NCBI RefSeq assembly: GCF_008274785.1
Contig: NZ_VTPU01000004.1
Location: 62,001 to 126,000, forward strand
DNA length: 64,000 nucleotides
From: Halomonas eurihalina
GTDB taxonomy: Bacteria > Pseudomonadota > Gammaproteobacteria > Pseudomonadales > Halomonadaceae
Direction of reading: 5' to 3'
The position numbers and the translations under genes were made by a program. The number at the start of each line of letters is the position of its first letter. The first letter of the stretch is position 1. This document shows positions 40,128-48,276 of this stretch, one piece after another. The notes under the pieces were generated by a model. The model did not search any database. It was given only the letters and a program-made list of their open reading frames with translations, and was not told where the DNA came from.

Positions 40128-40595
40128 TTATGATCCGCTTCCGCCGCCGGCACCAGCACCGCCGCCAGCACCTCCACCGGCACCAGCGCCTCCACCGGCA
40201 CTGCCGCCAGCACCAGTTCCTCCACCGGTGCCGCCACTAGCACTGCCAGTATTACTGGTGCTTGCGTCGGCCTCTAGGCTGTTGCTGTCACTGGTGGCAG
40301 CTCCATCGACACCGCCTTCCGCTTCTGCCTCTTGGGCGGTGCTTAGGCCAGAGTCAGCTGCCTCTGAAGCGTCCTCTTGGGCGCCTCCCAGGGCTGTGGA
40401 GGCTTCATTTTCCGCTTCGGTGAGCGAGTCCTCTCCAGTCTGGATGTCTGTTTCGGCCTTAACGCCAGCTTCAGCCTCGACGGCCTGGCTTTCTTCGATA
40501 GCAGGCTGTGTGGCTTCGGCCTGTTCCTCTTGAGCGAAGGAAGGGAGGGCAATCAGGCTAGTGACCAGTGCGAAGGGAATCAGTCTTGTGTTCAT
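40128..40595 (-). CDS. Secreted acidic protein with Gly-rich tail (155 aa)
   Basis: A signal peptide (MNTRLIPFALVTSLIALPSF, cleaved near FAQ) is followed by an acidic Glu/Ala region (about 22-110) and a tail of about 40 residues built almost only of Gly, Ala and Ser (GGGAGAGG-type units). No fold is expected. It is a separate leftward unit between rightward phage genes. Function is unknown; a secreted or cell-surface conversion factor is one idea. Confidence 0.65.
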   Translation of the reverse strand: MNTRLIPFALVTSLIALPSFAQEEQAEATQPAIEESQAVEAEAGVKAETDIQTGEDSLTEAENEASTALGGAQEDASEAADSGLSTAQEAEAEGGVDGAATSDSNSLEADASTSNTGSASGGTGGGTGAGGSAGGGAGAGGGAGGGAGAGGGSGS

Positions 40596-40977
40596 GAGGG
40601 CTTCTCCTGTGGTCGCGGATGACGACTCTTGCAGTTAGTGCTCATGCGCTCTTGCGAAGAACGCTCAATGTCATGCTGGTGCAGGATGTAGGCATTGACA
40701 AAGAGTCTCCCAGCAGCGACGCCAGCCGGAGAGCGATGTCTCGAGAAAACGACGCCCATGAAAGAGATGGGGTGGTAGTTGTGAGAATTTTTTTGAATGG
40801 ATACTAGATAGTGTGCATTTTACCGGCCTAGGCTACCGTATGTGCGGCTTGGCGATTAGCACGCGCCTGGCGCTAGGCATCACGAACGCCCTGGAACGTT
40901 TCGTATGTTGAGCCCTACTCTCGCTGTCTGGCCGGTAATGGTGTGACAGCTTGCAAAATTGCTCCTTCTTTCTTTCG
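40596..40977. other. Intergenic stretch before the tRNA
   Basis: No convincing gene. A 62-codon frame (40619-40807, plus) lacks a ribosome binding site and family features. The promoter of the leftward Gly-rich gene and possibly the late promoter should lie here, but no strong boxes were seen. Confidence 0.4.
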
Positions 40978-41011
40978 CCTCATCGGTTTCCCGATGGGGC
41001 TTTTATTTTTT
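40978..41011 (+). terminator. Terminator immediately before the tRNA
   Basis: CCTCATCGG (40978-40986) pairs with CCGATGGGG (40991-40999, one wobble) and is followed by CTTTTATTTTTT. Its T-run ends two bases before the first base of the tRNA, which suggests a lambda-like late leader where Q-modified polymerase reads through. Confidence 0.8.
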
Positions 41012-41012
41012 C

Positions 41013-41086
41013 AGCGGTCGGGTCAGGTGGTAAGACGTCGGGCTCATAACCCGGAGTGAGAGGTTCGAATCCTCTGGCCGCTACCA
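41013..41086 (+). tRNA. tRNA-Met (anticodon CAT), initiator-like anticodon stem
   Basis: A complete cloverleaf with encoded CCA. Acceptor AGCGGTC pairs with GGCCGCT, the D-stem is GTC/GAC, the anticodon stem is TCGGG/CCCGG around CTCATAA, and the T-stem is AGAGG/CCTCT around TTCGAAT. Three GC pairs (GGG/CCC) next to the loop are the mark of initiator tRNA, but positions 1 and 72 are A-T rather than the unpaired C-A of bacterial initiators, and position 8 is G instead of T. A lysidine-type isoleucine tRNA is less likely. Confidence 0.88.
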
Positions 41087-41090
41087 GTTA

Positions 41091-41145
41091 AGTCGCTCCT
41101 CGGGTGCTTCTCCCCCTTGCCACCCATGTCTTGAGTGGAGCGACT
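41091..41145 (+). repeat. Large stem between tRNA and endolysin gene
   Basis: AGTCGCTCC (41091-41099) and GGAGCGACT (41137-41145) are perfect inverted copies; inside them GGGTG and CACCC can pair as well. This long stem starts five bases after the tRNA CCA and may guide processing of the tRNA from the lysis mRNA. Confidence 0.5.
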
Positions 41146-41166
41146 CCTTACCGATCCGGAGTCACC

Positions 41167-41721
41167 ATGCCTCGTATCTCACCAGCTGCCGCCGGCGGCG
41201 CGAACGTGTGCGCCTTCCTGGATGTCCTGGCTCATGCCGAGATCGGGCCGGCCATGCTGGCCGCCAGTGATGACGGGTATGACATCCTCGTCGGCTCGAT
41301 GCCGGGCGACATCCATCTGTTCGCCGAGTATGTAGACCACCCGCTGCCGACAGATGACCTGTCGATCGAGTATGCCCCGGGCGTCCATTCCACGGCTGCC
41401 GGGCGATACCAGATCCTGAATACCTACTGGCCGCACTACAAGCGGCAGCTGGGTCTGTCCGATTTCAGGCCCGAGAGCCAGGACCGCTATGCCATCCAGC
41501 AGATTCGCGAGCAGCGGGCGCTTCCTCTCATCCAGTCAGGGCGGTTCAGTCGTGCCGTCGAGGCTTGCTCGAACATCTGGGCGAGCCTTCCGGGCGCTGG
41601 GTATGGCCAGCGTGAGCACAAGATCGAAGACCTGGTGAAGGTCTACGTCGACGCCGGCGGCCAGCTCGCGGGGCGTGACCGTGACTGGTATGACCGGGTA
41701 GTGAAGAAGGGAGGCGCCTGA
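41167..41721 (+). CDS. Endolysin, lambda R-like transglycosylase (GH104)
   Basis: A 184-aa homologue of lambda gpR. Shared stretches are FLDVLAHAEIG with catalytic E25, HSTAAGRYQIL, LGLSDFRPESQD and CSNIWASLPGAGYGQREHK. It cleaves peptidoglycan by lytic transglycosylation. No signal peptide is present, so export depends on a holin. The ATG at 41167 has CCGGAG upstream. The stop overlaps the holin start (TGATG). Confidence 0.93.
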   Translation: MPRISPAAAGGANVCAFLDVLAHAEIGPAMLAASDDGYDILVGSMPGDIHLFAEYVDHPLPTDDLSIEYAPGVHSTAAGRYQILNTYWPHYKRQLGLSDFRPESQDRYAIQQIREQRALPLIQSGRFSRAVEACSNIWASLPGAGYGQREHKIEDLVKVYVDAGGQLAGRDRDWYDRVVKKGGA

Positions 41722-42071
41722 TGCCATGGAAAGACGGAGGCTTCTGGTCCGACCTTCTCAGCTGGCTCTCTCACTGGCGGCAAGACGTCCTGGTCGCTCT
41801 CTACGCGGGGGTAGCTGTCATGATCGGCTTACTTGCCAAGATCGCCCATGAGGTCAAACACGGCCATAGAAACCGGTTCGTGACGCGGCGCCTCTGGCTC
41901 GACATTCCCGCGCTGGCCGCCATGGTATCGGTTGCTGCCGGCATCAACGTTTACTTCGAGCTGACCGGTTGGCCGTCATCCGCTGTCGGCGTTGCCTGCG
42001 GGTGGCTCGGTCCGCGCAGCATCGACATCCTGCTGATGGCCGTGGCGGATCGCGTGCGAGGAGGTAAGTGA
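41721..42071 (+). CDS. Holin, lambda family (PF05106 type)
   Basis: A 116-aa protein with three hydrophobic segments (about 23-42, 62-80 and 83-105) and the lambdoid holin pattern HEVKHGHRNRFVTRRLWLDI between them. It forms the membrane lesion that lets the endolysin reach the wall. It starts on the last base of the endolysin stop, an order (endolysin before holin) opposite to lambda. Confidence 0.8.
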   Translation: MPWKDGGFWSDLLSWLSHWRQDVLVALYAGVAVMIGLLAKIAHEVKHGHRNRFVTRRLWLDIPALAAMVSVAAGINVYFELTGWPSSAVGVACGWLGPRSIDILLMAVADRVRGGK

Positions 42072-42505
42072 TGGGACTGATCGAGAAAGCTCTGGGCGCG
42101 CTCACCGGCCCGCTGTTCGACGTCATCGACGAGGCGGTGACCGACAAGGACGAAGCCAATCGGCTCAAGCAGGAGGTCCAGACGCGCCTGATCGACTCTC
42201 GCGACTCGGCCATGAAGGCCCGGATGCAGATCATCCTGGCCGAGGCGCAGGGTGACAGCTGGATTCAGCGTTCATGGCGCCCGCTGCTGATGATGGTGAT
42301 CGTGGCCATCATAGCGAACAACTACCTGCTGGCCCCTTACCTGGGAGCGATGTTTGGTACTGGCCTACAGCTCGAGCTGCCCGAGCGTATGTGGGATCTC
42401 ATGACCCTGGGCGTGGGCGGCTACATCGCCGGCCGCTCCGGGGAGAAAATCGCCCGGGGCACCACCGGCAAAGGCTTCATGGATTCGATCAAGGGTACGA
42501 AGTGA
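42071..42505 (+). CDS. 3TM-type holin-like protein
   Basis: A 144-aa protein with an amphipathic N-terminal half, the conserved QGDSWIQRSWRPLLMMVIVA (about 60-79) and two or three membrane helices. This is the GTA_holin_3TM (PF11351) pattern. Two different holin types in one lysis cassette suggests a pinholin, antiholin or backup function. The start follows the previous stop as TGATG. Confidence 0.8.
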   Translation: MGLIEKALGALTGPLFDVIDEAVTDKDEANRLKQEVQTRLIDSRDSAMKARMQIILAEAQGDSWIQRSWRPLLMMVIVAIIANNYLLAPYLGAMFGTGLQLELPERMWDLMTLGVGGYIAGRSGEKIARGTTGKGFMDSIKGTK

Positions 42506-42536
42506 GGCAGTACATCCAGCACGCCATCGCCCGGCC

Positions 42537-43403
42537 CTATTCAGGCAGCGCGCCGAGAGGACGGCTGGCAAAGCGGAACACATACTCCATAGCTTCAGGC
42601 AAGGTGTTTTCCCAGACACTCCATTCATGATCACCGTCAACGATGCGCAGCTCCACTTGATTCGGTTGATGCTCTCTGAGTGTCTGATACAGCTCAGTGG
42701 CATGGTAAGCAATATCGAAGGTGTCATGGTCCCCGGAATTGATGTAGAGAGGCACGATCTCCTCTCCGGTCATGTAGTCGTCGATATAGGTGGTGTAGTT
42801 GAGGTCTTCCCATAATTCCTCGGAGAAATTGCCCTCTTCATTCAGGTAGGCAGGGTGGTTCCAGGCAGATGAGTGCTTCGGGGGAAGGGGAGTGTAAACG
42901 GCCGGACTAAGAGCGGCGCCTGCAGCAAACATGTCAGGATGCTGAAAGACGAAGTTGATAGTGCCGTATCCCCCCGCTGAGAGCCCGCCTATTACGCGTC
43001 CTTCGCGGTTGCTGATGACTGGCCAAGTGGATTCGATATGTGGAAGGAGGTCGTTGATAAACGCTGTGGCGGCAGGTTCGTTATATCCATCGACCCACCA
43101 ACTTTGGCTGCCGGGCATCACGATGAGAGCAGGAGGGATTTTTCCCTGTTCTATCAAGGTGTCTGCAGTTTCCTGAAGTGAGCCCTTGGAAGCCCAGTCA
43201 TTCTCATTGCCGAAAGAGCCATGCAGCAGATACATGACGGGGTAACGTTTGTCGCTTTTGGTGAATCCGTCCGGAGTGTAGAGGGTATAGGGATAGGGAG
43301 CGCCTAGCGTCTCCGAATCAAATTCATAATGAGCAATCTCGCTAGCATTGGCACCAGTAGATACCAATCCAATTGCAAGCATGGCTTTGATTGCATACCT
43401 CAT
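42537..43403 (-). CDS. Secreted esterase (alpha/beta hydrolase, antigen-85/esterase D-like)
   Basis: A 288-aa protein with a signal peptide ending at about residue 20 (STGANAS). Catalytic Ser142 is in GGLSAGGYG, the acid is probably Asp225 or Asp227 in SGDHDTFD, and His259 is in DGDHEWSVW. The fold and the HGSFGNENDW oxyanion region match the esterase D/feruloyl-esterase group. It is on the minus strand between the lysis genes and terminase, so it is cargo, probably expressed by the lysogen. AAGGAG precedes the start. The substrate is unknown. Confidence 0.85.
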   Translation of the reverse strand: MRYAIKAMLAIGLVSTGANASEIAHYEFDSETLGAPYPYTLYTPDGFTKSDKRYPVMYLLHGSFGNENDWASKGSLQETADTLIEQGKIPPALIVMPGSQSWWVDGYNEPAATAFINDLLPHIESTWPVISNREGRVIGGLSAGGYGTINFVFQHPDMFAAGAALSPAVYTPLPPKHSSAWNHPAYLNEEGNFSEELWEDLNYTTYIDDYMTGEEIVPLYINSGDHDTFDIAYHATELYQTLREHQPNQVELRIVDGDHEWSVWENTLPEAMEYVFRFASRPLGALPE

Positions 43404-43647
43404 ACTGCACTCCTTGTGGTTGTTGTGGTTTAGCGCGCTTTCTACCTCTTTAGCACTGTTCTTCATGCGTTGGCGAGATACCAAGACGATCAAGGCTAGC
43501 CAAAAACACTCTGACGAACCTAGCCCTTAGGGTACCTGCGATCAAGAGCCATGATACGAAAAGCTGAGCTATAACGGCCCTGCCTGGCCCCTATGCGTGG
43601 GTGCTGGTGGCGGTGTTCGTTGCGGTCCTGCTGCTAGATCGGAGGGA

Positions 43648-43848
43648 ATGATGGAGCGCGAATTCGACGCCGAGGCGGTGATCGTCCGCTACTACTGCGA
43701 CGAACTGGGATGCGACGGCGAGATGGTGCGGCATGGAGACATTTTTCTGCCTACCGGCCCGATCCAGTGTCCACACAAGTGCAGTGAGTGCGGGACACAG
43801 CAGAACTTCTTCGACGTATACCCGAAGACGGTGTTCAGGCAGCGATAA
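43648..43848 (+). CDS. Small zinc-binding-like phage protein (66 aa)
   Basis: Not recognised by family. The protein has Cys residues in CDELGCDGEM and CPHKCSECGTQ, which fits a small zinc ribbon. GGAGGGA precedes two adjacent ATG codons (43648 and 43651). Just upstream a short open stretch (43569-43649) ends in PYAWVLVAVFVAVLLLDRRE, which looks like the C-terminus of a membrane protein lost when the esterase gene arrived. Confidence 0.6.
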   Translation: MMEREFDAEAVIVRYYCDELGCDGEMVRHGDIFLPTGPIQCPHKCSECGTQQNFFDVYPKTVFRQR

Positions 43849-43931
43849 CCCGCATCGCTGAGCGCCCTGTACCCGCACCCGACGTTGAGACACCGGGCGC
43901 TCACCAATGCGAGTAAGAGGATAGAGACGAT

Positions 43932-44507
43932 ATGACGAAGAAGACTGCCCGGGAGGCTGTCGCGCTGACGGCTCGGCAGTCTCGATTCGTTGATGAGTAC
44001 CTGGTCGATCTGAACGCTACGCAAGCTGCTATCCGCGCCGGGTATAGCGAGAAGACGGCGAGCCGCATTGGCCCGCAGCTACTTGGAAAAACTTGTGTTG
44101 CCGATGCAATAGAGAAGCGCAAGGCGCTGCGGTCCGAGCGGACTCAGGTTGATGCCGACTACGTTCTCCACCGCCTGGTCGAGATCGATCAGATGGACGT
44201 GGCCGACATCCTGGCCGATGACGGCAGCATCCTGCCTGTCAGAGAGTGGCCCCAGTCATGGCGTCGCACGCTATCAGGCCTGGATGTGGCCGAGCTGTGG
44301 GATGGCCAAGGCGCGGAGCGCGAACAGATCGGCCTGCTGAAGAAGATCAAGTGGCCAGACAAGGTGAAGAACCTGGAGCTGCTCGGCAAGCACGTCGATG
44401 TTCAGGCATGGCGAGAGCGGCATGATCACTCCAGCGAAGACGGCAGCATGACGCCGAAGCCGACGACCATCCAGCTAGTGGCGCCCGATGACGACAGCGA
44501 CGCTTGA
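43932..44507 (+). CDS. Terminase small subunit
   Basis: A 191-aa terminase small subunit of the terminase_2 type. The N-terminal DNA-binding part reads LTARQSRFVDEYLVDLNATQAAIRAGYSEKTA. It recognises the packaging site and recruits the large subunit, whose gene overlaps by 20 bases. The low-complexity C-terminus is acidic. Confidence 0.9.
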   Translation: MTKKTAREAVALTARQSRFVDEYLVDLNATQAAIRAGYSEKTASRIGPQLLGKTCVADAIEKRKALRSERTQVDADYVLHRLVEIDQMDVADILADDGSILPVREWPQSWRRTLSGLDVAELWDGQGAEREQIGLLKKIKWPDKVKNLELLGKHVDVQAWRERHDHSSEDGSMTPKPTTIQLVAPDDDSDA

Positions 44508-45753
44508 GCTACCGCCGAAGCTGATACCGGTATTCATGGACAGGCCAGGCGAGAGCACGCGCTATCGGGGTGCATACGGCGGACGGGGTAGCGCTAAGAC
44601 GCGCACCTTTGCCTTGATGTCGGCGGTGCGGGCTTACGTGCTTGCTGAGGCCGGCCAGTCTGGCGTCGTGCTGTGTGGCCGGGAGTACATGAACAGCCTG
44701 GAAGACTCCTCGATGGAGGAGGTCAAGCAGGCGATCCGATCAGTGCCCTGGCTGGATGCCTACTTCGACATCGGCGAGAAGTACATCCGTACCAAGAACC
44801 GCCTTGTCTGGTACGCCTTCGCTGGCCTTCGCCACAACCTGGACAGCATCAAGTCCAAGGCCCGCATCCTGCTGGCCTGGGTCGATGAGGCGGAAAACGT
44901 CACCGAGATCGCTTGGCAGAAGCTGCTGCCGACGGTTCGCGAGGAGGGATCCGAGGTCTGGGTAACCTGGAACCCCGAGCTCGATGGCAGCCCGACCGAC
45001 ACCCGTTTCCGCAAGAACACGCCGGCCGGCGCCAAGATCGTCGAGATGAACTACACGGACAATCCGTGGTTCCCCGACGTGCTCGACCAGGAGCGGCTCA
45101 ACGACCGCGAAACTCTCGACGACCAGACCTATGCCTGGATCTGGGAAGGCGCTTATCGCGAGAACAGTGAGGCGCAGATTCTTGCCGGCAAATATCGCGT
45201 GGCCGAATTCGATCCAGGGAAGGGCTGGGATGGTCCTTACTACGGCATCGACTGGGGCTTCTCCCAAGACCCAACGGCCGGCATCAAATGCTGGGTATAC
45301 GACCGCCGGCTCTGGATCGAGTACGAGGCCGGCAAGGTTGGGCTCGAGAACGACGATATTGCCAAGTTCATGATCGCTCGCATTCCAGATATAGAGCGAC
45401 ACAAGGTTCGTGCTGACTCGGCCAGGCCGGAAACGATCAACCACGTGAAGCAGGACGGGAAGGGGCAGCGTGCGAGCCTGCCTCGCATCGAAGGCGTGGA
45501 TAAGTGGCAGGGCAGTGTCGAGGATGGCATCGCCCACCTTCGCAGCTATGCCGAGATCGTTATCCACCCTCGCTGCACCGAGACGCTCAAGGAAGCTCGG
45601 CTGTATAGCTACAAGGTGGACCGACTCACCGGTGATGTGCTGACCGACATCGTGGACAAGCACAACCACTACATCGACGCCTGCCGCTACGCGCTCGCTC
45701 CAATGATCAAGAAACGGACCACCGGCTTGGCACTCTCACGCCACCGCCGATAG
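44488..45753 (+). CDS. Terminase large subunit (PBSX-type)
   Basis: A 421-aa ATPase-nuclease. Walker A-like GGRGSAKT lies at 31-38, Walker B at ILLAWVDEAE (about 126-135), and the nuclease domain starts at YGIDWGFSQDPTA, with the first metal Asp near 253. It pumps DNA into proheads and cuts concatemers. The size and motifs fit the PBSX/terminase_3 group. The start precedes the end of the small subunit gene. Confidence 0.93.
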   Translation: MTTATLELPPKLIPVFMDRPGESTRYRGAYGGRGSAKTRTFALMSAVRAYVLAEAGQSGVVLCGREYMNSLEDSSMEEVKQAIRSVPWLDAYFDIGEKYIRTKNRLVWYAFAGLRHNLDSIKSKARILLAWVDEAENVTEIAWQKLLPTVREEGSEVWVTWNPELDGSPTDTRFRKNTPAGAKIVEMNYTDNPWFPDVLDQERLNDRETLDDQTYAWIWEGAYRENSEAQILAGKYRVAEFDPGKGWDGPYYGIDWGFSQDPTAGIKCWVYDRRLWIEYEAGKVGLENDDIAKFMIARIPDIERHKVRADSARPETINHVKQDGKGQRASLPRIEGVDKWQGSVEDGIAHLRSYAEIVIHPRCTETLKEARLYSYKVDRLTGDVLTDIVDKHNHYIDACRYALAPMIKKRTTGLALSRHRR

Positions 45754-45761
45754 GAGACACC

Positions 45762-47129
45762 ATGGGCATGATCGCCAACGTGCAGAACTGGCGCCGCTCG
45801 CTGTTCGGCGGGAAGATGCCGACGATGAGCAACGACGCCAAGCGGGCGACTGCCTGGCAGGACTACGGGTTTCCAGAACAACTGGACTTCGAGAACCACT
45901 ACTCGATGTTCCGGCGCAATGGCATCGCCCGGGCTGGCGTCATGCGGCACGTCGAGAAGACGTGGGAGACCGACCCCTGGATCGTGGAAGGCGTGCAGGG
46001 CGACGACCCGCACAAGGAGACGCGGCGAGAGCGTGAGGTGTCCGTGCTCCTGCAGCGTCTCGGCTTCTGGAACCGCGTGCATGCGGCTGACTGGCGTAAC
46101 CGGGTAGGCCGTTATGCGGGGCTCTATCTGGTGTTCGATGATGGCTTGCGCCCTGATCAGCCGGTCAGAGGCAAGGTGCAGCTTCTCAAGATGCAGCCGC
46201 TGTTCGAGGGGCAGCTCGATCCACTGGAGTTCGATACCGACGAGACATCGCCGAACTACGGCAACCCGGTGAGCTATCAGTTCAAGCCCTGGGTGACAGG
46301 CGAGGAGCGCGAGGCCCGGCAGGCGCGAACGATCCACCATGATCGCATCCATATCATCGCCGAGGGCGCAGACGACGACACGATCTACGGCATCCCGGCC
46401 AACGAAGCCGGTTTCAATGACCTGATCACCATCGAGAAGCTGATCGGGGCCGGCGGCGAGGGTTTCTGGAAGACGGCCCGGGGTGCGTTCAGCCTGCACG
46501 CCACCGGTGATAACGGCATCGATGTCGACGGGCTGGCCCAGATGTTCGGCGTTGCCGTTGATGAGGTAGGTGACAAGCTCAATGAGGTCGCCGCCGACCT
46601 CTCTGCCGGCATGGACAAGCTGCTGATGCTCGGCAACATGGAGGCCAAGGCACTAGCCTACCAGCTACCGCAGCCCGAGCAGTTCTTCGCCGTTACTATG
46701 CAGTCCTATGCAGCCAGCGTGTCATGCCCTGTGCCCGAATTGATCGGTCAGCAGATTGCGCAGCGTTCCAGCGACGAGAACTCGCGTGCGTTCGCCAAGA
46801 CGATCATGACGCGCCGCCGGCGAACGATAGGCCCGAATATCGAGCAGTTGATCGCCAAGCTGATGCGGTTCGGTGCGCTGCCGGCGTTCGACTTCTATGT
46901 CGCCTGGGACGACCTGACCGACGCGACATTCGAGGAGAAGCTCGGCAACGCCAAATCGATGTCAGAGGCCAACAAGTCCTCGGTGGGCACCGGTGAGCCG
47001 CCTCCATTCCGAGCCAACGAGATTCGGGATGCCGTCGGCTTCGATGCCGATACCGACCTGGACGATGACGACGACGATCCGGAGGGTGGCAATGCCGGGG
47101 CAACCGATAGTTCCGCGCTCGACGAATAG
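45762..47129 (+). CDS. Portal protein (DUF1073 family)
   Basis: A 455-aa portal. The stretch RNGIARAGVMRHVEKTWETDPWIV and the later LIGQQIAQRSSDENSRAFAKTIM are characteristic of DUF1073 portals. A strongly acidic tail (eight Asp within FDADTDLDDDDDDPEGG) ends the protein. Twelve copies form the DNA gate of the head. It overlaps the next gene by 38 bases. Confidence 0.88.
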   Translation: MGMIANVQNWRRSLFGGKMPTMSNDAKRATAWQDYGFPEQLDFENHYSMFRRNGIARAGVMRHVEKTWETDPWIVEGVQGDDPHKETRREREVSVLLQRLGFWNRVHAADWRNRVGRYAGLYLVFDDGLRPDQPVRGKVQLLKMQPLFEGQLDPLEFDTDETSPNYGNPVSYQFKPWVTGEEREARQARTIHHDRIHIIAEGADDDTIYGIPANEAGFNDLITIEKLIGAGGEGFWKTARGAFSLHATGDNGIDVDGLAQMFGVAVDEVGDKLNEVAADLSAGMDKLLMLGNMEAKALAYQLPQPEQFFAVTMQSYAASVSCPVPELIGQQIAQRSSDENSRAFAKTIMTRRRRTIGPNIEQLIAKLMRFGALPAFDFYVAWDDLTDATFEEKLGNAKSMSEANKSSVGTGEPPPFRANEIRDAVGFDADTDLDDDDDDPEGGNAGATDSSALDE

Positions 47130-47997
47130 CCCGGCCCAGACCACCCGGCAGCTAAAGGCGGCCAGGCGCTCCATCCGGGAGTCGTTGCGCGTTGTTCGTG
47201 ACGGTGTCATTGAGCGCATCCAGCACGACATGCGGATGATGCTCGGCAACCGGTCGGATCGATACCGCTACCTGCTGGATCAGGGCCAGCTCGATGCCAT
47301 CAACGACTACATCGCTGGCCTGATTGCTCAGGAGGTGATGCGGGGCAACCAGGGTGACCCGATCATCGTCCAGCAGTCGGTTACTGCCTACGAGGCGGCC
47401 ACGGCAGCGGCGGTGACTAACATCACCACCCAGTCTGAGCAGGCGTTCCGCAACGTCGAGCAAACGCTGATGTCGGAGCCGTACCGCCGGCGGATCGGTT
47501 ATGTGCGTTCTCGCGTGTTCGAGGAGATGCAGGGATTTACCGATCAGACCCGGACGGACCTGGCGCGAGTGCTGTCCGAGGGGATGGCTCGCGGTGAGTC
47601 GCCAACCGAGATCGCTGGCAGGATCCGTGATCGTGTCGGTGCGGCCATGTCGCGTGCCGAGAAGATTGCCCGCACTGAGATCAACACCGGACACCGCCGG
47701 GCGATCTGGGATCAGGACGAACAGGCCAATGCTGATGGCATCAATACTCGGTTGCTGCACTCGTCGGCTTTGATCGCGGGGCGTACCCGTGAGACGCATG
47801 CGCGGCGCCATGGCCGGGTGTACACTCGACAGGAAGTCGAAGATTGGTACAGCCGCGACGGGAACGGCATCAACTGCTTATGCACGCAGACCAGCGTGCT
47901 CGTGGACGCCAACGGCAGGCCGCTGAGCAGCCGTCTCCCGAAGAAGATGCAGAAGCGCGGCCAGTCGTTCAGAGCCGAGGCCTATGGACACGCCTGA
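47092..47997 (+). CDS. Phage head morphogenesis protein (SPP1 gp7/Mu F-like)
   Basis: A 301-aa minor head protein. The C-terminal half has ARTEINTGHRRAIWDQDEQA and HARRHGRVYTRQEVEDWYSRDG, followed by INCLCTQTSVLVD, the usual end of the SPP1 gp7/Mu F domain. It is thought to be packaged in the head and to assist assembly or DNA delivery. The start at 47092 (MPGQPIVPRST) has GGAGGGT upstream inside the portal gene. Confidence 0.88.
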   Translation: MPGQPIVPRSTNSPAQTTRQLKAARRSIRESLRVVRDGVIERIQHDMRMMLGNRSDRYRYLLDQGQLDAINDYIAGLIAQEVMRGNQGDPIIVQQSVTAYEAATAAAVTNITTQSEQAFRNVEQTLMSEPYRRRIGYVRSRVFEEMQGFTDQTRTDLARVLSEGMARGESPTEIAGRIRDRVGAAMSRAEKIARTEINTGHRRAIWDQDEQANADGINTRLLHSSALIAGRTRETHARRHGRVYTRQEVEDWYSRDGNGINCLCTQTSVLVDANGRPLSSRLPKKMQKRGQSFRAEAYGHA

Positions 47998-48184
47998 CCA
48001 CCCCGATTACATCATCTGCTATGTGCAGGGCCTGTTCGAGTTCCGCCGCATCGAAGAATGGCGGACCCTGCAGGGCATCGATGGCAGGTTGCGCAAGCGA
48101 CCGATCCCGGAACTGCACCCGGGCGAGGTGCTTGCCGTAGAGCCGCACAAGTCCACGTATCACATCATCAAGCACGACGACTGA
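47984..48184 (+). CDS. Small hypothetical head-region protein (66 aa)
   Basis: Not recognised. The 66-aa protein (MDTPDHPDYIICYVQGLFEF at the start) overlaps the morphogenesis gene by 14 bases, as is usual in this operon. It is probably soluble. Two hairpins follow at 48203-48255. Confidence 0.6.
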   Translation: MDTPDHPDYIICYVQGLFEFRRIEEWRTLQGIDGRLRKRPIPELHPGEVLAVEPHKSTYHIIKHDD

Positions 48185-48202
48185 CACCACACAGACATCC
48201 AG

Positions 48203-48255
48203 GCCCAGCCATCGCGCTGGGCTTTTCTATATCTGGCCCTGCCACTCGGCGGGGC
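48203..48255 (+). terminator. Two hairpins upstream of the scaffold/protease gene
   Basis: GCCCAGC (48203-48209) and GCTGGGC (48216-48222) are followed by TTTTCTAT; next, GGCCCTGCC and GGCGGGGCC, with loop ACTC, are followed by TTCGTGTTTCTGGAGG, where the GGAGG is the ribosome binding site of the next gene. They would reduce but perhaps not stop late transcription. Confidence 0.65.
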
Positions 48256-48276
48256 CTTCGTGTTTCTGGAGGCCCC

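Noticed and set aside
40619..40807. 62-codon plus-strand frame after the Gly-rich gene
   Set aside because: No ribosome binding site, no recognisable sequence, and it lies in the likely promoter region of the leftward gene.
41013..41086. tRNA as the integration site of the prophage
   Set aside because: The tRNA lies deep inside the phage genome next to the lysis genes, and the integrase is at dusA, so it is a carried gene rather than an attachment site.
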